Shown here in pieces: positions 8,318-17,809 of a stretch of DNA of 56,947 nucleotides. Position numbers and translations under genes: made by a program. The notes beneath the pieces were generated by a model. The model was not told the DNA's origin. It saw only the letters and a list, made by a program, of their open reading frames with translations, and ran no database searches. Numbering within the stretch: position 1 is the first letter of the stretch; the number at the start of each line of letters is the position of its first letter. The DNA comes from an uncultured Kiloniellaceae bacterium (GTDB lineage: Bacteria; Pseudomonadota; Alphaproteobacteria; Kiloniellales; Kiloniellaceae). Location: contig CANMQP010000025.1 of the NCBI GenBank assembly GCA_947500035.1, forward strand, positions 1 to 56,947. The letters are read 5' to 3'.

Positions 8318-9865
8318 TCAGGGCATATTGAGATTAAAGGCGTTGCAGACCGTTTCGCCTTCAACGATCACCCGGCTACCGGGCAAGGTCACGCAGGCGG
8401 TGGTCCCTACACCCAATTCACTCGTGAGTTCCAGAGAACCTCCATGCAGTTCACAGAGGGAATTGGCGATCGGAAGACCGAGCCCCGTGCCTTCCTGCGC
8501 ATGGTTCTGATCATCCGTGGCCTGAACGAACGGGCTCAGCACGCGCGCGAGGTCTTCCTTGGTCATGCCTTTGCCGCTGTCTCGCACTTTGATAATGAAG
8601 TCCTGTCCGGCCCCGACTTCGGCACTCAGGGAAATATCGCCGCCCCGCGGCGTGAACTTCACGGCATTTGAAAGCAGATTGATAATGATCTGTTTGATTT
8701 TAAGTTCATCCACGAAGATGCGGGGCAGAGTGCCGCTGTGCTCAAGGGTCAGCTTCACACCTGCCTTCTCGGCACGCGGGTGGATCAGGCGCTCGCAGGA
8801 TTGGATAAGTTCCTTGGCCTCGATCCGGGCTTCAACCAGTTGGTAGTTGCCGGATTCGATTTTCGCAAGATCGAGAATGTCGTTGATAATCCCCAGCAGC
8901 AGCTGCCCGCTTTCATGAATATCGTGCGCGTAACCCTTGTACACCTGCTTTCCAACCGGGCCGGCAATCTCGCGCTCGATGGCTTCGGAAAACCCGATGA
9001 TTGCGTTCAGAGGCGTGCGGAGCTCGTGGCTCATGTTTGCCAGAAATTCTGATTTAGTCCGGTTCGCGACTTCTGCCTCTTCCTTAGCGCGCAAGAGTTG
9101 CCGCCGGGCCTCAAAGTCCGCCGTCACATCGCTGGCCGAGCCCCGATAGCCCAAAAACCGGCCGTCCGGTGCGAAAATCGGCATGCCGCTTGTGCGCACG
9201 TAGCGAAGAACCCCCCGCTCCGTTTCAATCCGGTAGATAAAGTCCCGAAATTCCTTATGCGCTTTTAAGTCTTCAATGTGCGCGTCCCAATCACCGGCAT
9301 TCTGGCTTGGGATCTCATAGACCTCTCTCAGCTCGACATCAGTCTTGCCAAGAGACGTCTCCAGCGCCAGTTCGAAGGCCTCGCTGGAAGGTTTGGAAAA
9401 ATAGGTAAAACGGAGATCCGCGTCCATTTCCCAATACCAGTCGGACGAAACGCTGGCGAAGTCCTTGAAACGCTGTTCACTGCCACTGAGCAGATGCCCC
9501 TGCCCTACGTATGGACCATTGCGCGTGAGCACGATCAGCATGCATTCAAAGCCGGCAAACTCCGTCGGCGTTCCGTTCACGGTCGCCCAGACCCAGTCTC
9601 CGTCTCCGGTTTTGATGCCGATACGTATATCCTCGAGCCGGCCATCACGCTCAATAATGCCCAGAACGGTCTCGTCTTCCGGCTGCTGATAAAACTCGAT
9701 AGTGCTGCGCCCGACAATTTCTACCGCAGGCATAGCCAGGAATTTTTCGACGTGCTTGTTTACGAACAGGATTTTGCCGTCGGAAATGCGGCTGATGGCA
9801 ATCGGAACCGGCGCGGCGTCAATAATCGCGCGGAAATCGTGACCGCTTAAATCGATGTCATCCAT
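8318..9865 (-). CDS. PAS-domain sensor histidine kinase
   Basis: A 515-residue kinase with no membrane segment, so it is probably cytoplasmic. Two PAS domains come first (about residues 10-115 and 130-250; the second ends in [18 protein letters not shown]). They are followed by a HisKA dimerisation domain with [19 protein letters not shown], in which the phosphorylated His is residue 280. The HATPase domain has the N-box [13 protein letters not shown] and the G-boxes VRDSGKGM and GTGLGLPI. The organisation resembles PleC/DivJ-like alphaproteobacterial kinases. No response regulator is adjacent, so the partner is unknown. It converges on the AceE-like gene with only 12 bp between stop codons. 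Confidence 0.93.
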   Translation of the reverse strand: MDDIDLSGHDFRAIIDAAPVPIAISRISDGKILFVNKHVEKFLAMPAVEIVGRSTIEFYQQPEDETVLGIIERDGRLEDIRIGIKTGDGDWVWATVNGTPTEFAGFECMLIVLTRNGPYVGQGHLLSGSEQRFKDFASVSSDWYWEMDADLRFTYFSKPSSEAFELALETSLGKTDVELREVYEIPSQNAGDWDAHIEDLKAHKEFRDFIYRIETERGVLRYVRTSGMPIFAPDGRFLGYRGSASDVTADFEARRQLLRAKEEAEVANRTKSEFLANMSHELRTPLNAIIGFSEAIEREIAGPVGKQVYKGYAHDIHESGQLLLGIINDILDLAKIESGNYQLVEARIEAKELIQSCERLIHPRAEKAGVKLTLEHSGTLPRIFVDELKIKQIIINLLSNAVKFTPRGGDISLSAEVGAGQDFIIKVRDSGKGMTKEDLARVLSPFVQATDDQNHAQEGTGLGLPIANSLCELHGGSLELTSELGVGTTACVTLPGSRVIVEGETVCNAFNLNMP

Positions 9866-10263
9866 AACTTCACCGCGCCACGATCGTTCGAAAACTTCAA
9901 ACGGTCCGATGGATCCAGCACCCTTATGCGAGTGTTTTGAGCACCCCGCCCCCTAAAAACCGGCAATCTTACGCTCTTTTTTCTTTCTCTTACCGCAAAG
10001 ACTTGCACATGAACAGGCTAACAAACAATGTCCAAGAGGAAAGCATTTTCCTAGCCATCATCCAGGACCGCCATGCTCTTTTTCTGATCTATTTAGATGG
10101 ATCCGGGTCATTACCCTATTCCACGGACTTCAACCCACTGCCCAAAACGAGAAGAGATTTCAAGCGCTCCAATGCAAGCGAGATGCATCGAAACTGCCTC
10201 ATTCACAATCGATGGCAGTGCTTGAGACGCTCTAAGCTATCAACTGAAATAGAAAACCCCTGC
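9866..10263. other. intergenic region of about 400 bp, nothing recognised
   Basis: This lies between the start of the histidine kinase and the end of cobB. It is richer in A and T than its flanks and holds pyrimidine runs near 9970-9990. Open frames here are extensions of a shadow of cobB and resemble no protein. The kinase promoter should lie in its left part. No terminator, RNA gene or B12 riboswitch was recognised. Confidence 0.4.
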
Positions 10264-11670
10264 TTAAACGCGCCCGGCGGAATCGATGATATGCAGGAAC
10301 GATCCCATCACATTCCCTCTACAGCGACCGGCCTCACCCAAATCCTTTCCCTGTGCATCTTTCAGTCCGAAAAGCCGGTCACCGGAGGTGGCCGCAGGCC
10401 CCGATCTTGGGTTTTCGCCGGTCGGGAGTTCGTGGGCATAATGAAATTCGTGACCACGAAAGGCATTTCCTGCGGCGCCGATTGCCGTGTCCCGCAAGAG
10501 CGCAGCCTGACGATAGCCGAGCACCATCCGCCGCCCTGCTTTTCCTTTAGACTCCGGCGCAAAGGATGTCTCCAAGGGAAGCAAGCCCGCCATGGCATGG
10601 CAAACACCCGCGACATCGGTCAACCCCTCTCCAAGCACCATGTAACCGCCGCATTCGCCGTAGACGCAGGCGCCACGCCGCGCTGTCTCTTGGAGCCCTG
10701 CCATAAAGCTTCGATTGCCGGCCAGTCTGCCCGCATGCAGCTCGGGATATCCGCCGGGCAAATAGACTGCATCCGCTGCCAGGTCGGGCGCTTCATCCGC
10801 AAGGGGAGAAAAGAGGGAGATTTCGGCACCCGCAGCACGCCAGGCATCAAGCAGAAAGGGATAGCTGAAGGCAAAGGCAGTATCGTGCGCCACGGCAATA
10901 CGTTGTCCAAATGGCTTCAGTCCCGGTCGGTGCGACCGGGGCGCGCCTGACACGCCTCCCCCTGGTTCATTGCAAAGGCGCGCGGAGGCCAAAGCCGCCA
11001 AACGCTCGCAATCGATCTCTCCAGCGATGTCGCAGGCCGCAGCCTCCAGAAAACTCTCCAATGCCTCATGCTCGTCGGCCTGTATCAGTCCAAGATGCCG
11101 GGAGGGCAGCTGCAGGTGGGAAGCGTTCCGCACCATGCCAAGCAACGGAACACCGAGCGGTTCGCAAGCCCGTGCGAGCATCGCGGCGTGCCGGTCGCTG
11201 CCAACCCGGTTGAAAATCACGCCAGCAAGTGACAGGCGTGGATCAAACGTCTTGAAACCATGCAGGATTGCGGCCGCCGAGGCCGCCATGCCCCGCGCAT
11301 CGATCACAAGGACAACGGGCCAGCCGGTCATCAAAGCCAGATCAGCGGTCGATCCCCGTCCGTCGGGCGCGCCGTCGAACAACCCCATGACACCCTCGCC
11401 GAGTACGAACTCTGCTCCTTCGCCCGCAGTCTCCAAAAGCCGCATCAAGGTGGCCTTGCGCATTGCCCAGCTGTCCAGCGACGTGCAGGCCTGGCCGCTG
11501 GCTGCAGCATGAAACGCAGGATCGATATAGTCCGGCCCGACCTTGATCGAGGCCACCGAACGCTTGAGCTGACGAAAGCGGCGCAGCAGAGCAAGGGTAA
11601 TGGAGGTCTTACCGCTGCCGGAACTTGGCGCAGCGATAAGAAGTCCGGGAGGGATGCGATTGTCTAACAG
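10264..11670 (-). CDS. cobB: cobyrinic acid a,c-diamide synthase (CobB/CbiA)
   Basis: This enzyme makes the ATP- and glutamine-dependent amidations of side chains a and c of the corrin ring. With the start placed at CTG 11670 the protein has 468 residues. The N-terminal dethiobiotin-synthetase-like domain contains the P-loop APSSGSGKT (residues 14-22) and KVGPDYIDP. The C-terminal class I glutaminase domain has the nucleophile in VYGECGGYMVLG and the late His in GSFLHIID. Between the cobA stop (11695-11697, same frame) and the P-loop there is no ATG, GTG or TTG. The first GTG (11556) lies beyond the P-loop and would delete it. CTG 11670 has GAGG eight bases upstream and yields a normal family N-terminus. 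Confidence 0.9.
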   Translation of the reverse strand: MLDNRIPPGLLIAAPSSGSGKTSITLALLRRFRQLKRSVASIKVGPDYIDPAFHAAASGQACTSLDSWAMRKATLMRLLETAGEGAEFVLGEGVMGLFDGAPDGRGSTADLALMTGWPVVLVIDARGMAASAAAILHGFKTFDPRLSLAGVIFNRVGSDRHAAMLARACEPLGVPLLGMVRNASHLQLPSRHLGLIQADEHEALESFLEAAACDIAGEIDCERLAALASARLCNEPGGGVSGAPRSHRPGLKPFGQRIAVAHDTAFAFSYPFLLDAWRAAGAEISLFSPLADEAPDLAADAVYLPGGYPELHAGRLAGNRSFMAGLQETARRGACVYGECGGYMVLGEGLTDVAGVCHAMAGLLPLETSFAPESKGKAGRRMVLGYRQAALLRDTAIGAAGNAFRGHEFHYAHELPTGENPRSGPAATSGDRLFGLKDAQGKDLGEAGRCRGNVMGSFLHIIDSAGRV

Positions 11671-11682
11671 CGGCCTGCCCTC
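11668..11682 (-). promoter_or_regulatory. ribosome-binding site and CTG start of cobB
   Basis: Read on the minus strand, GAGGGCAGGCCG precedes CTG at 11670-11668. GAGG (11682-11679) is a good Shine-Dalgarno core at eight-base spacing. No conventional start exists in this frame between the cobA stop and the cobB P-loop. Confidence 0.6.
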
Positions 11683-11694
11683 AGAGCTTTGGCG

Positions 11695-12534
11695 TTATCC
11701 GGTAGCCCGGTCCTGATTGCGCTGCAGCGGATCAGACGTCAGGACGCGGCCCGAGAGCGCACCAAGCCAATCGAGACCGTCACGCAGGCGTACAACCTCG
11801 CCTACGACCACCAGCGACGGCGGTTCGATCCCCTGTCTGATGACATCTTCGGCGCAGGTTCCCAGCGTGGTCACCAGGACCTCCTGGTCAGATGTGCTGG
11901 CTTTGCTGACCACCGCAACCGGCTCGTCCGGGCTTCGCCCCTTTTCAACAAGGGCACCGGAGATCTGCGCAAGGTGCTTGATTGCCATATAAATGACAAT
12001 CACAGGCGAGCCACTGGCAATTGCGCCCCAATCAAGGTCGTTGGGCATCACGCCGCCCTGATTGTGGCCGGTCACAAAGGTTACCGCCGAATTGGTATCG
12101 CGGTGCGTGACCGGAATTCCGGCATAGGCGAGGCCGCCGATCCCCGCCGAAATACCCGGTACCAGCCGGAAGGAAACGCCTGCGGCTACGAGAGCCAGAG
12201 CCTCCTCGCCGCCCCGTCCGAAGACGAAGGGGTCGCCACCTTTCAGTCGCAGGACTCTAAGCCCCTCTTTCGCGTACCTGATCAGGCGCTGGGAAATATC
12301 AGCCTGCTTTGGCGAGGGTTTACCACCGCGTTTGCCGGCATATTCCAGCAGGCATCCGGGTTTCGCCAGCTCCAGGATCGACTGATCGACGAGGGCGTCG
12401 TAAACCACGACATCGGCAGACCGCAGGCCATGCAGTGCGTAGAGTGTCAGCAGACCGGGATCACCCGGCCCTGCGCCTGTCAGCCAGACCCAGCCGGGTT
12501 CGAATTCCGGTAGTGAAAAAGATAACTTGTCCAT
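11695..12534 (-). CDS. cobA: uroporphyrinogen-III C-methyltransferase CobA
   Basis: CobA (SUMT) transfers two methyl groups from S-adenosylmethionine to uroporphyrinogen III, giving precorrin-2, the branch point to B12 and siroheme. The 279 residues carry the tetrapyrrole-methylase signatures: VWLTGAGPGDPGLLTLYAL (P1 loop), VVVYDALV, LRLKGGDPFVFGRGGEEA and VVPGISAGIGGLAYAGIPV. It lacks the CysG dehydrogenase/ferrochelatase domain. ATG 12534 follows a GGGGG tract. cobB follows 24 bases after the stop, in the same reading frame. cbiD is divergent 70 bp away, so a short shared promoter region serves both units. Confidence 0.96.
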   Translation of the reverse strand: MDKLSFSLPEFEPGWVWLTGAGPGDPGLLTLYALHGLRSADVVVYDALVDQSILELAKPGCLLEYAGKRGGKPSPKQADISQRLIRYAKEGLRVLRLKGGDPFVFGRGGEEALALVAAGVSFRLVPGISAGIGGLAYAGIPVTHRDTNSAVTFVTGHNQGGVMPNDLDWGAIASGSPVIVIYMAIKHLAQISGALVEKGRSPDEPVAVVSKASTSDQEVLVTTLGTCAEDVIRQGIEPPSLVVVGEVVRLRDGLDWLGALSGRVLTSDPLQRNQDRATG

Positions 12535-12603
12535 GGGCGCACTTTACCCCCACCGTCACTTCTCGCCTAGCCAGAGACGACCGAAGAACTGTAAAAAAGC
12601 GAC

Positions 12604-13692
12604 ATGGCAAGAAAACCCGAGGGAGAGCTGCGCCGAGGCTGGACAACAGGCGCCTGTGCAACGGCCGCGACTCGCGCCGCCTACACGGCGTTACTCACGG
12701 GAGAGTTCCCCGACCCTGTCACGATAACGCTGCCCCGCGGCGAACAGCCGGCCTTTGCCTTGAATCGGCAGGAAACCACAGAGGAATACACCCGCGCAGG
12801 CATCATCAAGGACGCGGGAGATGATCCGGACGTCACCCATTTGGCCGAGATCATCGTCACACTGCGCCGGAGCGAATGGGGCGCAGGCGTTATATTTCAA
12901 GCTGGCGAGGGCGTTGGTACCGTGACCAAGCCCGGGCTCCCGATTCCGGTCGGCGAGGCCTCGATCAATCCGGTGCCGCGCAAGATGATGACTGAGACAA
13001 TTCGGGAACTCGCAGAGAGCTTCGGGGACAGCGGCGATGTCGAGATCGAAATCTCCGTGCCTGGTGGCGCCGCGCTCGCAAAAAAAACCTGGAACCCACG
13101 CCTGGGCATTCTGGGTGGCCTTTCAATCCTGGGAACCACCGGGGTCGTTGTCCCCTTCTCCTGCTCCGCCTGGATTCACTCAATCCACCGCGGCATCGAC
13201 GTGGCGCGTGCCAATGGCCTTACCCATGTGGCCGGCTGCACAGGCTCAACCTCCGAAAAAGCCGTGCAGCACATCCACGGCCTGCCAGACTTCGCCATGC
13301 TGGATATGGGTGACTTCGCCGGTGGCTTGCTGAAATACCTGCGCAAAAACCCCATACCGCTTCTCTCGATCGGCGGCGGCTTCGCCAAGCTGACCAAACT
13401 CGCTGCGGGCCACCTGGACCTGCATTCGGGCCGCAGCCAGGTCGACTTCGATTGGCTGGCCGAGCAACTCGCCAACCTTGGCGCCCCGGAGTCACTGATC
13501 TCCTCGGCACGCACGGCCAATACCGCTAATCAAGTTCTGGAAGCTGCACGGCAGGAAAGCGTGCCATTGGCCGACGCCATTGCCAGAGGCGCCCAAAAAA
13601 CCGCACTCGGCCTCCTCGCCGGGGAGACCGAAATAGAGGTCCTGGTATTCAACCGTGCAGGGCAGCTCGTGGGATCCGCCAATGCCCGCTAA
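12604..13692 (+). CDS. cbiD: cobalt-precorrin-5B C1-methyltransferase CbiD
   Basis: CbiD methylates C1 of the corrin ring during loss of the extruded two-carbon unit. It belongs to the cobalt-early route, where it does the job of CobF. The protein has 362 residues, the family length, with the N-terminal signature GWTTGACATAATRAAYTALL, the TKPGLPIPVGEASINPVPR block, and STGTS-like GCTGSTSEKAVQ. It does not have the canonical tetrapyrrole-methylase fold signature, as expected. cobK begins inside its last codons (ATG 13682, 11-nt overlap), so the two are translated together. UniProt-style annotation of CbiD in otherwise cob-type alphaproteobacteria is common. Confidence 0.95.
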   Translation: MARKPEGELRRGWTTGACATAATRAAYTALLTGEFPDPVTITLPRGEQPAFALNRQETTEEYTRAGIIKDAGDDPDVTHLAEIIVTLRRSEWGAGVIFQAGEGVGTVTKPGLPIPVGEASINPVPRKMMTETIRELAESFGDSGDVEIEISVPGGAALAKKTWNPRLGILGGLSILGTTGVVVPFSCSAWIHSIHRGIDVARANGLTHVAGCTGSTSEKAVQHIHGLPDFAMLDMGDFAGGLLKYLRKNPIPLLSIGGGFAKLTKLAAGHLDLHSGRSQVDFDWLAEQLANLGAPESLISSARTANTANQVLEAARQESVPLADAIARGAQKTALGLLAGETEIEVLVFNRAGQLVGSANAR

Positions 13693-14440
13693 AACGCGCG
13701 TTCTCATCCTGGGCGGAACCGGCGAAGCCACTCATTTGGCCGAGCTGCTGGACAAGCATGACCGCTTCGAGATCGTTTCTTCGCTTGCGGGACGGACCCG
13801 GGATCCGGCGATGCCGCCGGGTGAGGTGCGTTCGGGCGGTTTTGGGGGTATTGCGGGACTTGCGAACTACCTGCGCGAAGACACCATCGGGGCTGTGGTC
13901 GACGCGACCCACCCTTATGCCGTTCAGATATCGGATAATGCCGTGCAGGCCTGCAAAGCGGTCAACCTGCCGCTCCTTCAGTTGCTGCGGCCGGAATGGC
14001 GGGAAACCGCCGACGATCGTTGGATTCCGGTCGAGAATACAGAGAGTGCTGCCTCGGCAATTTCTGACCACGGCTTCCAGAGGATCTTTCTCTCCACGGG
14101 CCGCCAGGATCTAGCGCCCTTTGCAGCCTTGAGAGATCCCTGGTTCCTTCTGCGCACGATTGACCCGCCGGACAACCGCTTTGGCCTGCAAAACTGTGAA
14201 ATCGTCCTGGGACGCGGGCCCTTTGAGGCAGATGCAGAGGCCGACCTGATGCGACAGTACCGCATCGACGCGATCGTGACTAAAAACAGCGGCGGGACGG
14301 CCACCTACGGCAAGATCGAAGCCGCACGACGCCTGAAATTACCCGTCATCATGATCCAGCGTCCACCCGGCGCCGCACTGCGGTCGGCTTCTAGCGTTAA
14401 AGAAGCCGCCGAATGGCTTGAGCATCACGCCCGAAGCTGA
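13682..14440 (+). CDS. cobK: precorrin-6A (cobalt-precorrin-6A) reductase CobK/CbiJ
   Basis: This enzyme reduces the corrin macrocycle at C18-C19; aerobic CobK uses NADPH and CbiJ NADH. With ATG 13682 (MPAKTRVLILGGTGEATHLA) the protein has 252 residues. It shows the N-terminal LILGGTGEA nucleotide loop, the conserved VVDATHPYAVQIS segment near residue 80, and the C-terminal VTKNSGGTATYGKIEAAR motif. A GTG at 13655 is an alternative but lies deeper in cbiD. The stop at 14440 is two bases from the cobM stop, so the unit converges tightly on the large cob operon with no room for a separate terminator. Confidence 0.95.
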   Translation: MPAKTRVLILGGTGEATHLAELLDKHDRFEIVSSLAGRTRDPAMPPGEVRSGGFGGIAGLANYLREDTIGAVVDATHPYAVQISDNAVQACKAVNLPLLQLLRPEWRETADDRWIPVENTESAASAISDHGFQRIFLSTGRQDLAPFAALRDPWFLLRTIDPPDNRFGLQNCEIVLGRGPFEADAEADLMRQYRIDAIVTKNSGGTATYGKIEAARRLKLPVIMIQRPPGAALRSASSVKEAAEWLEHHARS

Positions 14441-14442
14441 GG

Positions 14443-15240
14443 TCAGGAGACACTTGAGCGCTTCTGTTGTTTCGGTGCCTTCCGCTCGGGGCGGAGCACA
14501 TGAACGTGTGTCGGGTCATAGAGCTTACTGTCGGTGAAGTCGGTGTCTTCCGACAGCACCCGGCCGACCAGAATCAAGGCGGTCCGGGTGAGCTTCGCGG
14601 CCCGCACCTTCGCGCGGATGTCCGCTAGCGTGCCCCGGATCACGGTTTCATCCGGCCAGGAAGCCCGGAAGATCACGGCCACCGGGCAGTCTGCGCCATA
14701 AAAGGGCGTCAGTTCCGCCTCGACGTGCTTGAGGTTCCGTACAGACAGATGGATTGCCAGGGTCGCCCCGGACGCGCCAAGTGTCGCCAGATCTTCCTGA
14801 TTGGGCATGGCCGAGCTCTTCATGGCCGTGCGGGTCAGGATCACCGTCTGGCTGACATCCGGCAGGGTCAATTCCTGTCCCAATATCGCCGCCGCTGCCG
14901 CATAGGCCGGCACGCCTGGCGTGATGTCATAGGGGATATCAAGGGCTTTCAAGCGGCGGATCTGTTCTCCGATGGCGCCGTAAAGCGAGGGATCGCCGGA
15001 ATGCACGCGCGCGACATCCTTGCCCTGCGCATGTGCCGCCTCGATTTCCGCCATGATTTCATCCAGGTTCATGGGCGCTGTATCGATGACCCGCGCCCCT
15101 TCCGGCGCATGGGCGACCACCTCTTCGGGCACCAGGGAACCGGCGTAGAGCACGACGGGACAGGCCGCGATCAGATCCCGCCCGCGCAGGGTGAGAAGAT
15201 CCGCAGCACCCGGGCCCGCACCGATAAAGTGAACCGTCAT
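14443..15240 (-). CDS. cobM: precorrin-4 (cobalt-precorrin-4) C11-methyltransferase CobM/CbiF
   Basis: CobM transfers a methyl group from S-adenosylmethionine to C11. The 265 residues show the tetrapyrrole-methylase fold: [18 protein letters not shown] at the start, [32 protein letters not shown], and [24 protein letters not shown] and [12 protein letters not shown] are also typical of CobM/CbiF. Its ATG overlaps the cbiG/cobJ stop by 4 nt (ATGA). It is the last gene of the leftward operon. The C-terminal tail (about 20 residues rich in Lys, Arg and Ser) is not part of the fold. Confidence 0.96.
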   Translation of the reverse strand: MTVHFIGAGPGAADLLTLRGRDLIAACPVVLYAGSLVPEEVVAHAPEGARVIDTAPMNLDEIMAEIEAAHAQGKDVARVHSGDPSLYGAIGEQIRRLKALDIPYDITPGVPAYAAAAAILGQELTLPDVSQTVILTRTAMKSSAMPNQEDLATLGASGATLAIHLSVRNLKHVEAELTPFYGADCPVAVIFRASWPDETVIRGTLADIRAKVRAAKLTRTALILVGRVLSEDTDFTDSKLYDPTHVHVLRPERKAPKQQKRSSVS

Positions 15241-17075
15241 GCCGCATCTCCCGAAGCCTTCAGTGGAATCATTTTTTTCGCATATCCGCGCGGCGTGTAA
15301 ACCCAGCAGGAACCGTCGGCCCGTTGAACCCGGCGGCTGCTCGAGGCCCCAACCAGAACCACGGTCAGCATATCGACCTTGTCCGGCGTGAGGTCCGCCA
15401 GATCCAACACCTTGACGCTCTCGCCGGGCCGTCCCAGGTTCCGGCCCAGTACCACCGGCGTTTCCGCAGGTCGGTGGGCAGAGAGGATCTCGACCGCCCG
15501 AGCGAGCTGCGTCGTCCGGCGTTTGGAAACCGGGTTATAAAAGGCTACCACGAAATCCCCCTCGGCAGCCGCCTTCAAACGCTGCTCGATCGCTTCCCAG
15601 GGGGTTAGCAGATCCGACAGGGAAATGGCGCAGAAGTCATGCCCCAGAGGCGCGCCGATTCTTGCAGCCGCCGCCTGGAGGGCCGAAATCCCCGGCACCA
15701 CCTTTTGCTCGACCCGCAGCCAGGCCGGATTGTCGGCCCGGTCCAGCAACTCGTAGACCAGCGCCGCCATGGCGTAGATCCCCGGATCACCCGAGCAGAT
15801 CAGCGCAACGTCCCTGCCTTCGGCTGCCAGCTCCAGTGCCGCGCGCACCCGCGCCTCTTCTTCCCCGAGCGCGTAGTCATGGCGGATCTTGTCTTTTGCG
15901 AGCGGCCCCAGCAGGTCCAGATACAGTCCATAGCCGACCAGATCGCTCGCGCGCCGCACCACAGCCTCGACTTCCGGTGCCCGCCACTCCGCATTGCCCG
16001 GACCGAGACCAACCACGGCCAAACTGCCACGCGCGCGCCCGACCTGCTCCGCCTCGATCAATCCCGCCGAGCGGGCAATGGCGCAGGTCGCCCGCGCCGA
16101 CTTGACCTTGGGCTGGATCAACTGCCCTGTCGGTCCGGCGGCGGCCAGCGCCGCGCCCTCGGACACCCCATGGCAACCGACTTCGCGAAACACCAGATCC
16201 GAAGGTGTGGCCAATCGGGGCGTTTCCGCTTCCAGAACCTCTGCCGCAAAGAATCGTGCGGGAACCTTCAAAGCGTCCGCGACAGCATGGACTGCGGGCT
16301 CGTCCGCTTTCACATCGATTGACACCACTGCGGCAACAGCGCCCACCGCCAGGCCCTGCGCTGCCAGAGTCTGCCGCACCAGTCCCAGGAGCTCCTCCGG
16401 TTCGGCGTTGCGCTCGCATCCAACACCGAGTGTCAAAACCTGAGGATGGAAAACCAGTTCCTGTTCGGACCCGGCTCGCTCCTGCTCGGTGATACGGATG
16501 GTCAGCGCGCCGTCCTCGGCCAAGGGCAGATCGCTCTCGCTGATCCAGTCCGCCGAGCCCTCAAGGCGGATAGCCTCGCCAGCCAGCGCCGAAGCGACAA
16601 AGGCTTTGTAGTGCTCGGGATTGCCGAGCCGCCAGCCCTTGGGCGGCGCGTCGAGAGCGACCGAGAAGCGGTTATCGCCCGCCGTTGTAATCGCAGCATC
16701 AATGGAGAGGCTCATCGCCAGTCGACGGGCAATCTCGTTTGCGCCCCGATGGCCGCCCAGCAGAGGCACCACGGCGCTGCCGTCTTCCGCCAGGGCGAGA
16801 ACAGCCGGTTCGCTGTGTTTATCGCTCAGCAAAGGCGCGAGCGTGCGGATGAGAACGCCCGCTGCGCAGATCCCGATGATTGGCCGGCCCGCAGAAAACA
16901 ACTCCTGAAGATGTTCCGCCACAGAAGTAAAACCGACCTCCACGGGTTCCGCCCGTCCCGCCAGGCCATGCAGCTCACTGCCCGGCCAGTCGGCACTCAG
17001 GCGCGCGGCGAGATCCCTGCCCTTTGCCGTCAGCGCGACAAAAACGGGGGCTTCAGGATGCTGTGCGGCGGTCAT
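15237..17075 (-). CDS. cobJ: CbiG-CobJ fusion: cobalt-precorrin-5A hydrolase domain plus precorrin-3B C17-methyltransferase
   Basis: A 612-residue fusion. Residues of about 1-345 are a complete CbiG: an N-terminal domain with [17 protein letters not shown] and [16 protein letters not shown], a middle linker, and a C-terminal CobE-like domain with [16 protein letters not shown] and [14 protein letters not shown]. Residues of about 350-612 are CobJ/Cbi[53 protein letters not shown] and [13 protein letters not shown]. CobJ contracts the ring and methylates C17; CbiG opens the resulting delta-lactone in the cobalt-early route. Joining them would place two successive steps on one chain. The gene overlaps cobI and cobM by 4 nt on either side. 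Confidence 0.94.
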   Translation of the reverse strand: MTAAQHPEAPVFVALTAKGRDLAARLSADWPGSELHGLAGRAEPVEVGFTSVAEHLQELFSAGRPIIGICAAGVLIRTLAPLLSDKHSEPAVLALAEDGSAVVPLLGGHRGANEIARRLAMSLSIDAAITTAGDNRFSVALDAPPKGWRLGNPEHYKAFVASALAGEAIRLEGSADWISESDLPLAEDGALTIRITEQERAGSEQELVFHPQVLTLGVGCERNAEPEELLGLVRQTLAAQGLAVGAVAAVVSIDVKADEPAVHAVADALKVPARFFAAEVLEAETPRLATPSDLVFREVGCHGVSEGAALAAAGPTGQLIQPKVKSARATCAIARSAGLIEAEQVGRARGSLAVVGLGPGNAEWRAPEVEAVVRRASDLVGYGLYLDLLGPLAKDKIRHDYALGEEEARVRAALELAAEGRDVALICSGDPGIYAMAALVYELLDRADNPAWLRVEQKVVPGISALQAAAARIGAPLGHDFCAISLSDLLTPWEAIEQRLKAAAEGDFVVAFYNPVSKRRTTQLARAVEILSAHRPAETPVVLGRNLGRPGESVKVLDLADLTPDKVDMLTVVLVGASSSRRVQRADGSCWVYTPRGYAKKMIPLKASGDAA

Positions 17076-17809
17076 GTCCAGGCCTCCCCGCGGCGATGGA
17101 TCAGGATCATGGAAAAGTACGGCGCGCCCTCCTCGGCAACGTCATCCAGGGGCAGGATGCGCTGGTTCTCCATGGTCGCCCGCTCGATGTAGTGGGCACG
17201 GTCGCTGAGATTCAGTTCGTCAAGCACCTGTTTGACCTTCGCAAAGTGCCGTCCGACCTTGATGATGGCCGCCGCCTCGACACCCTGCAGGCGCGCCTTC
17301 AAGGTCTCAGCTTCAAGCGGCGCGGGCAGCACGGTCAGGATGTCGTTGCGGGCGGCCAGCGCCGTGCCCAGGGTTGCCGCGCAGGCCGTCAGCGAAGAGA
17401 CGCCTGGCACGACCTCGACCGGAAAGCGCTCCGCCATGCGCCCGAAGAGATACATGAAGGAGCCGTAGAAGAAGGGATCGCCCTCGCAGAGGACCGCGAC
17501 GTCCCGGCCCGCCTCCAGCTGTTCACCCAGCTCTTCCGCGGCCCGGTCATAGACTTCCTGCGCCGGAAAGCGCGCCGTGACCATGGGTACCCGGATGGCG
17601 ATTTCCGTCTGCCCGCCCTGCAGATGCGGCGCGACAATGGCGCGCGCGAGGCTTTCGCCCGTATCGGGCGCGGGATAGGCCACGACCGGCGCCGCCTGTA
17701 AAAGGCGCAGGGCCTTCAGAGTGATCAACTCGGGATCACCCGGCCCGATTCCCAGGCCGTAGAGCCGGCCGCTCTGGCCGCTGTTCGTGGGGCCGTCGTT
17801 CGTCGTCAT
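17072..17809 (-). CDS. cobI: precorrin-2 (cobalt-factor II) C20-methyltransferase CobI/CbiL
   Basis: CobI/CbiL methylates C20 using S-adenosylmethionine and so commits the intermediate to the B12 branch. It has 245 residues. Hallmarks are LYGLGIGPGDPELITLKALRL near the start, VVAYPAPDTGESLAR, VAVLCEGDPFFYGSFMYL, VVPGVSSLTACAATLGT and the C-terminal LIHRRGEAW. The sequence alone does not tell whether the substrate contains cobalt. Both ends overlap neighbours by 4 nt (cobL upstream, cbiG/cobJ downstream), which indicates translational coupling. Confidence 0.95.
   Translation of the reverse strand: MTTNDGPTNSGQSGRLYGLGIGPGDPELITLKALRLLQAAPVVAYPAPDTGESLARAIVAPHLQGGQTEIAIRVPMVTARFPAQEVYDRAAEELGEQLEAGRDVAVLCEGDPFFYGSFMYLFGRMAERFPVEVVPGVSSLTACAATLGTALAARNDILTVLPAPLEAETLKARLQGVEAAAIIKVGRHFAKVKQVLDELNLSDRAHYIERATMENQRILPLDDVAEEGAPYFSMILIHRRGEAWT

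Noticed and set aside
8308-8322. CCTGAC/GTCAGG stem as a terminator between the AceE-like gene and the kinase
   Set aside because: Only six pairs with a three-base loop and no T-run, and it overlaps the kinase stop codon.
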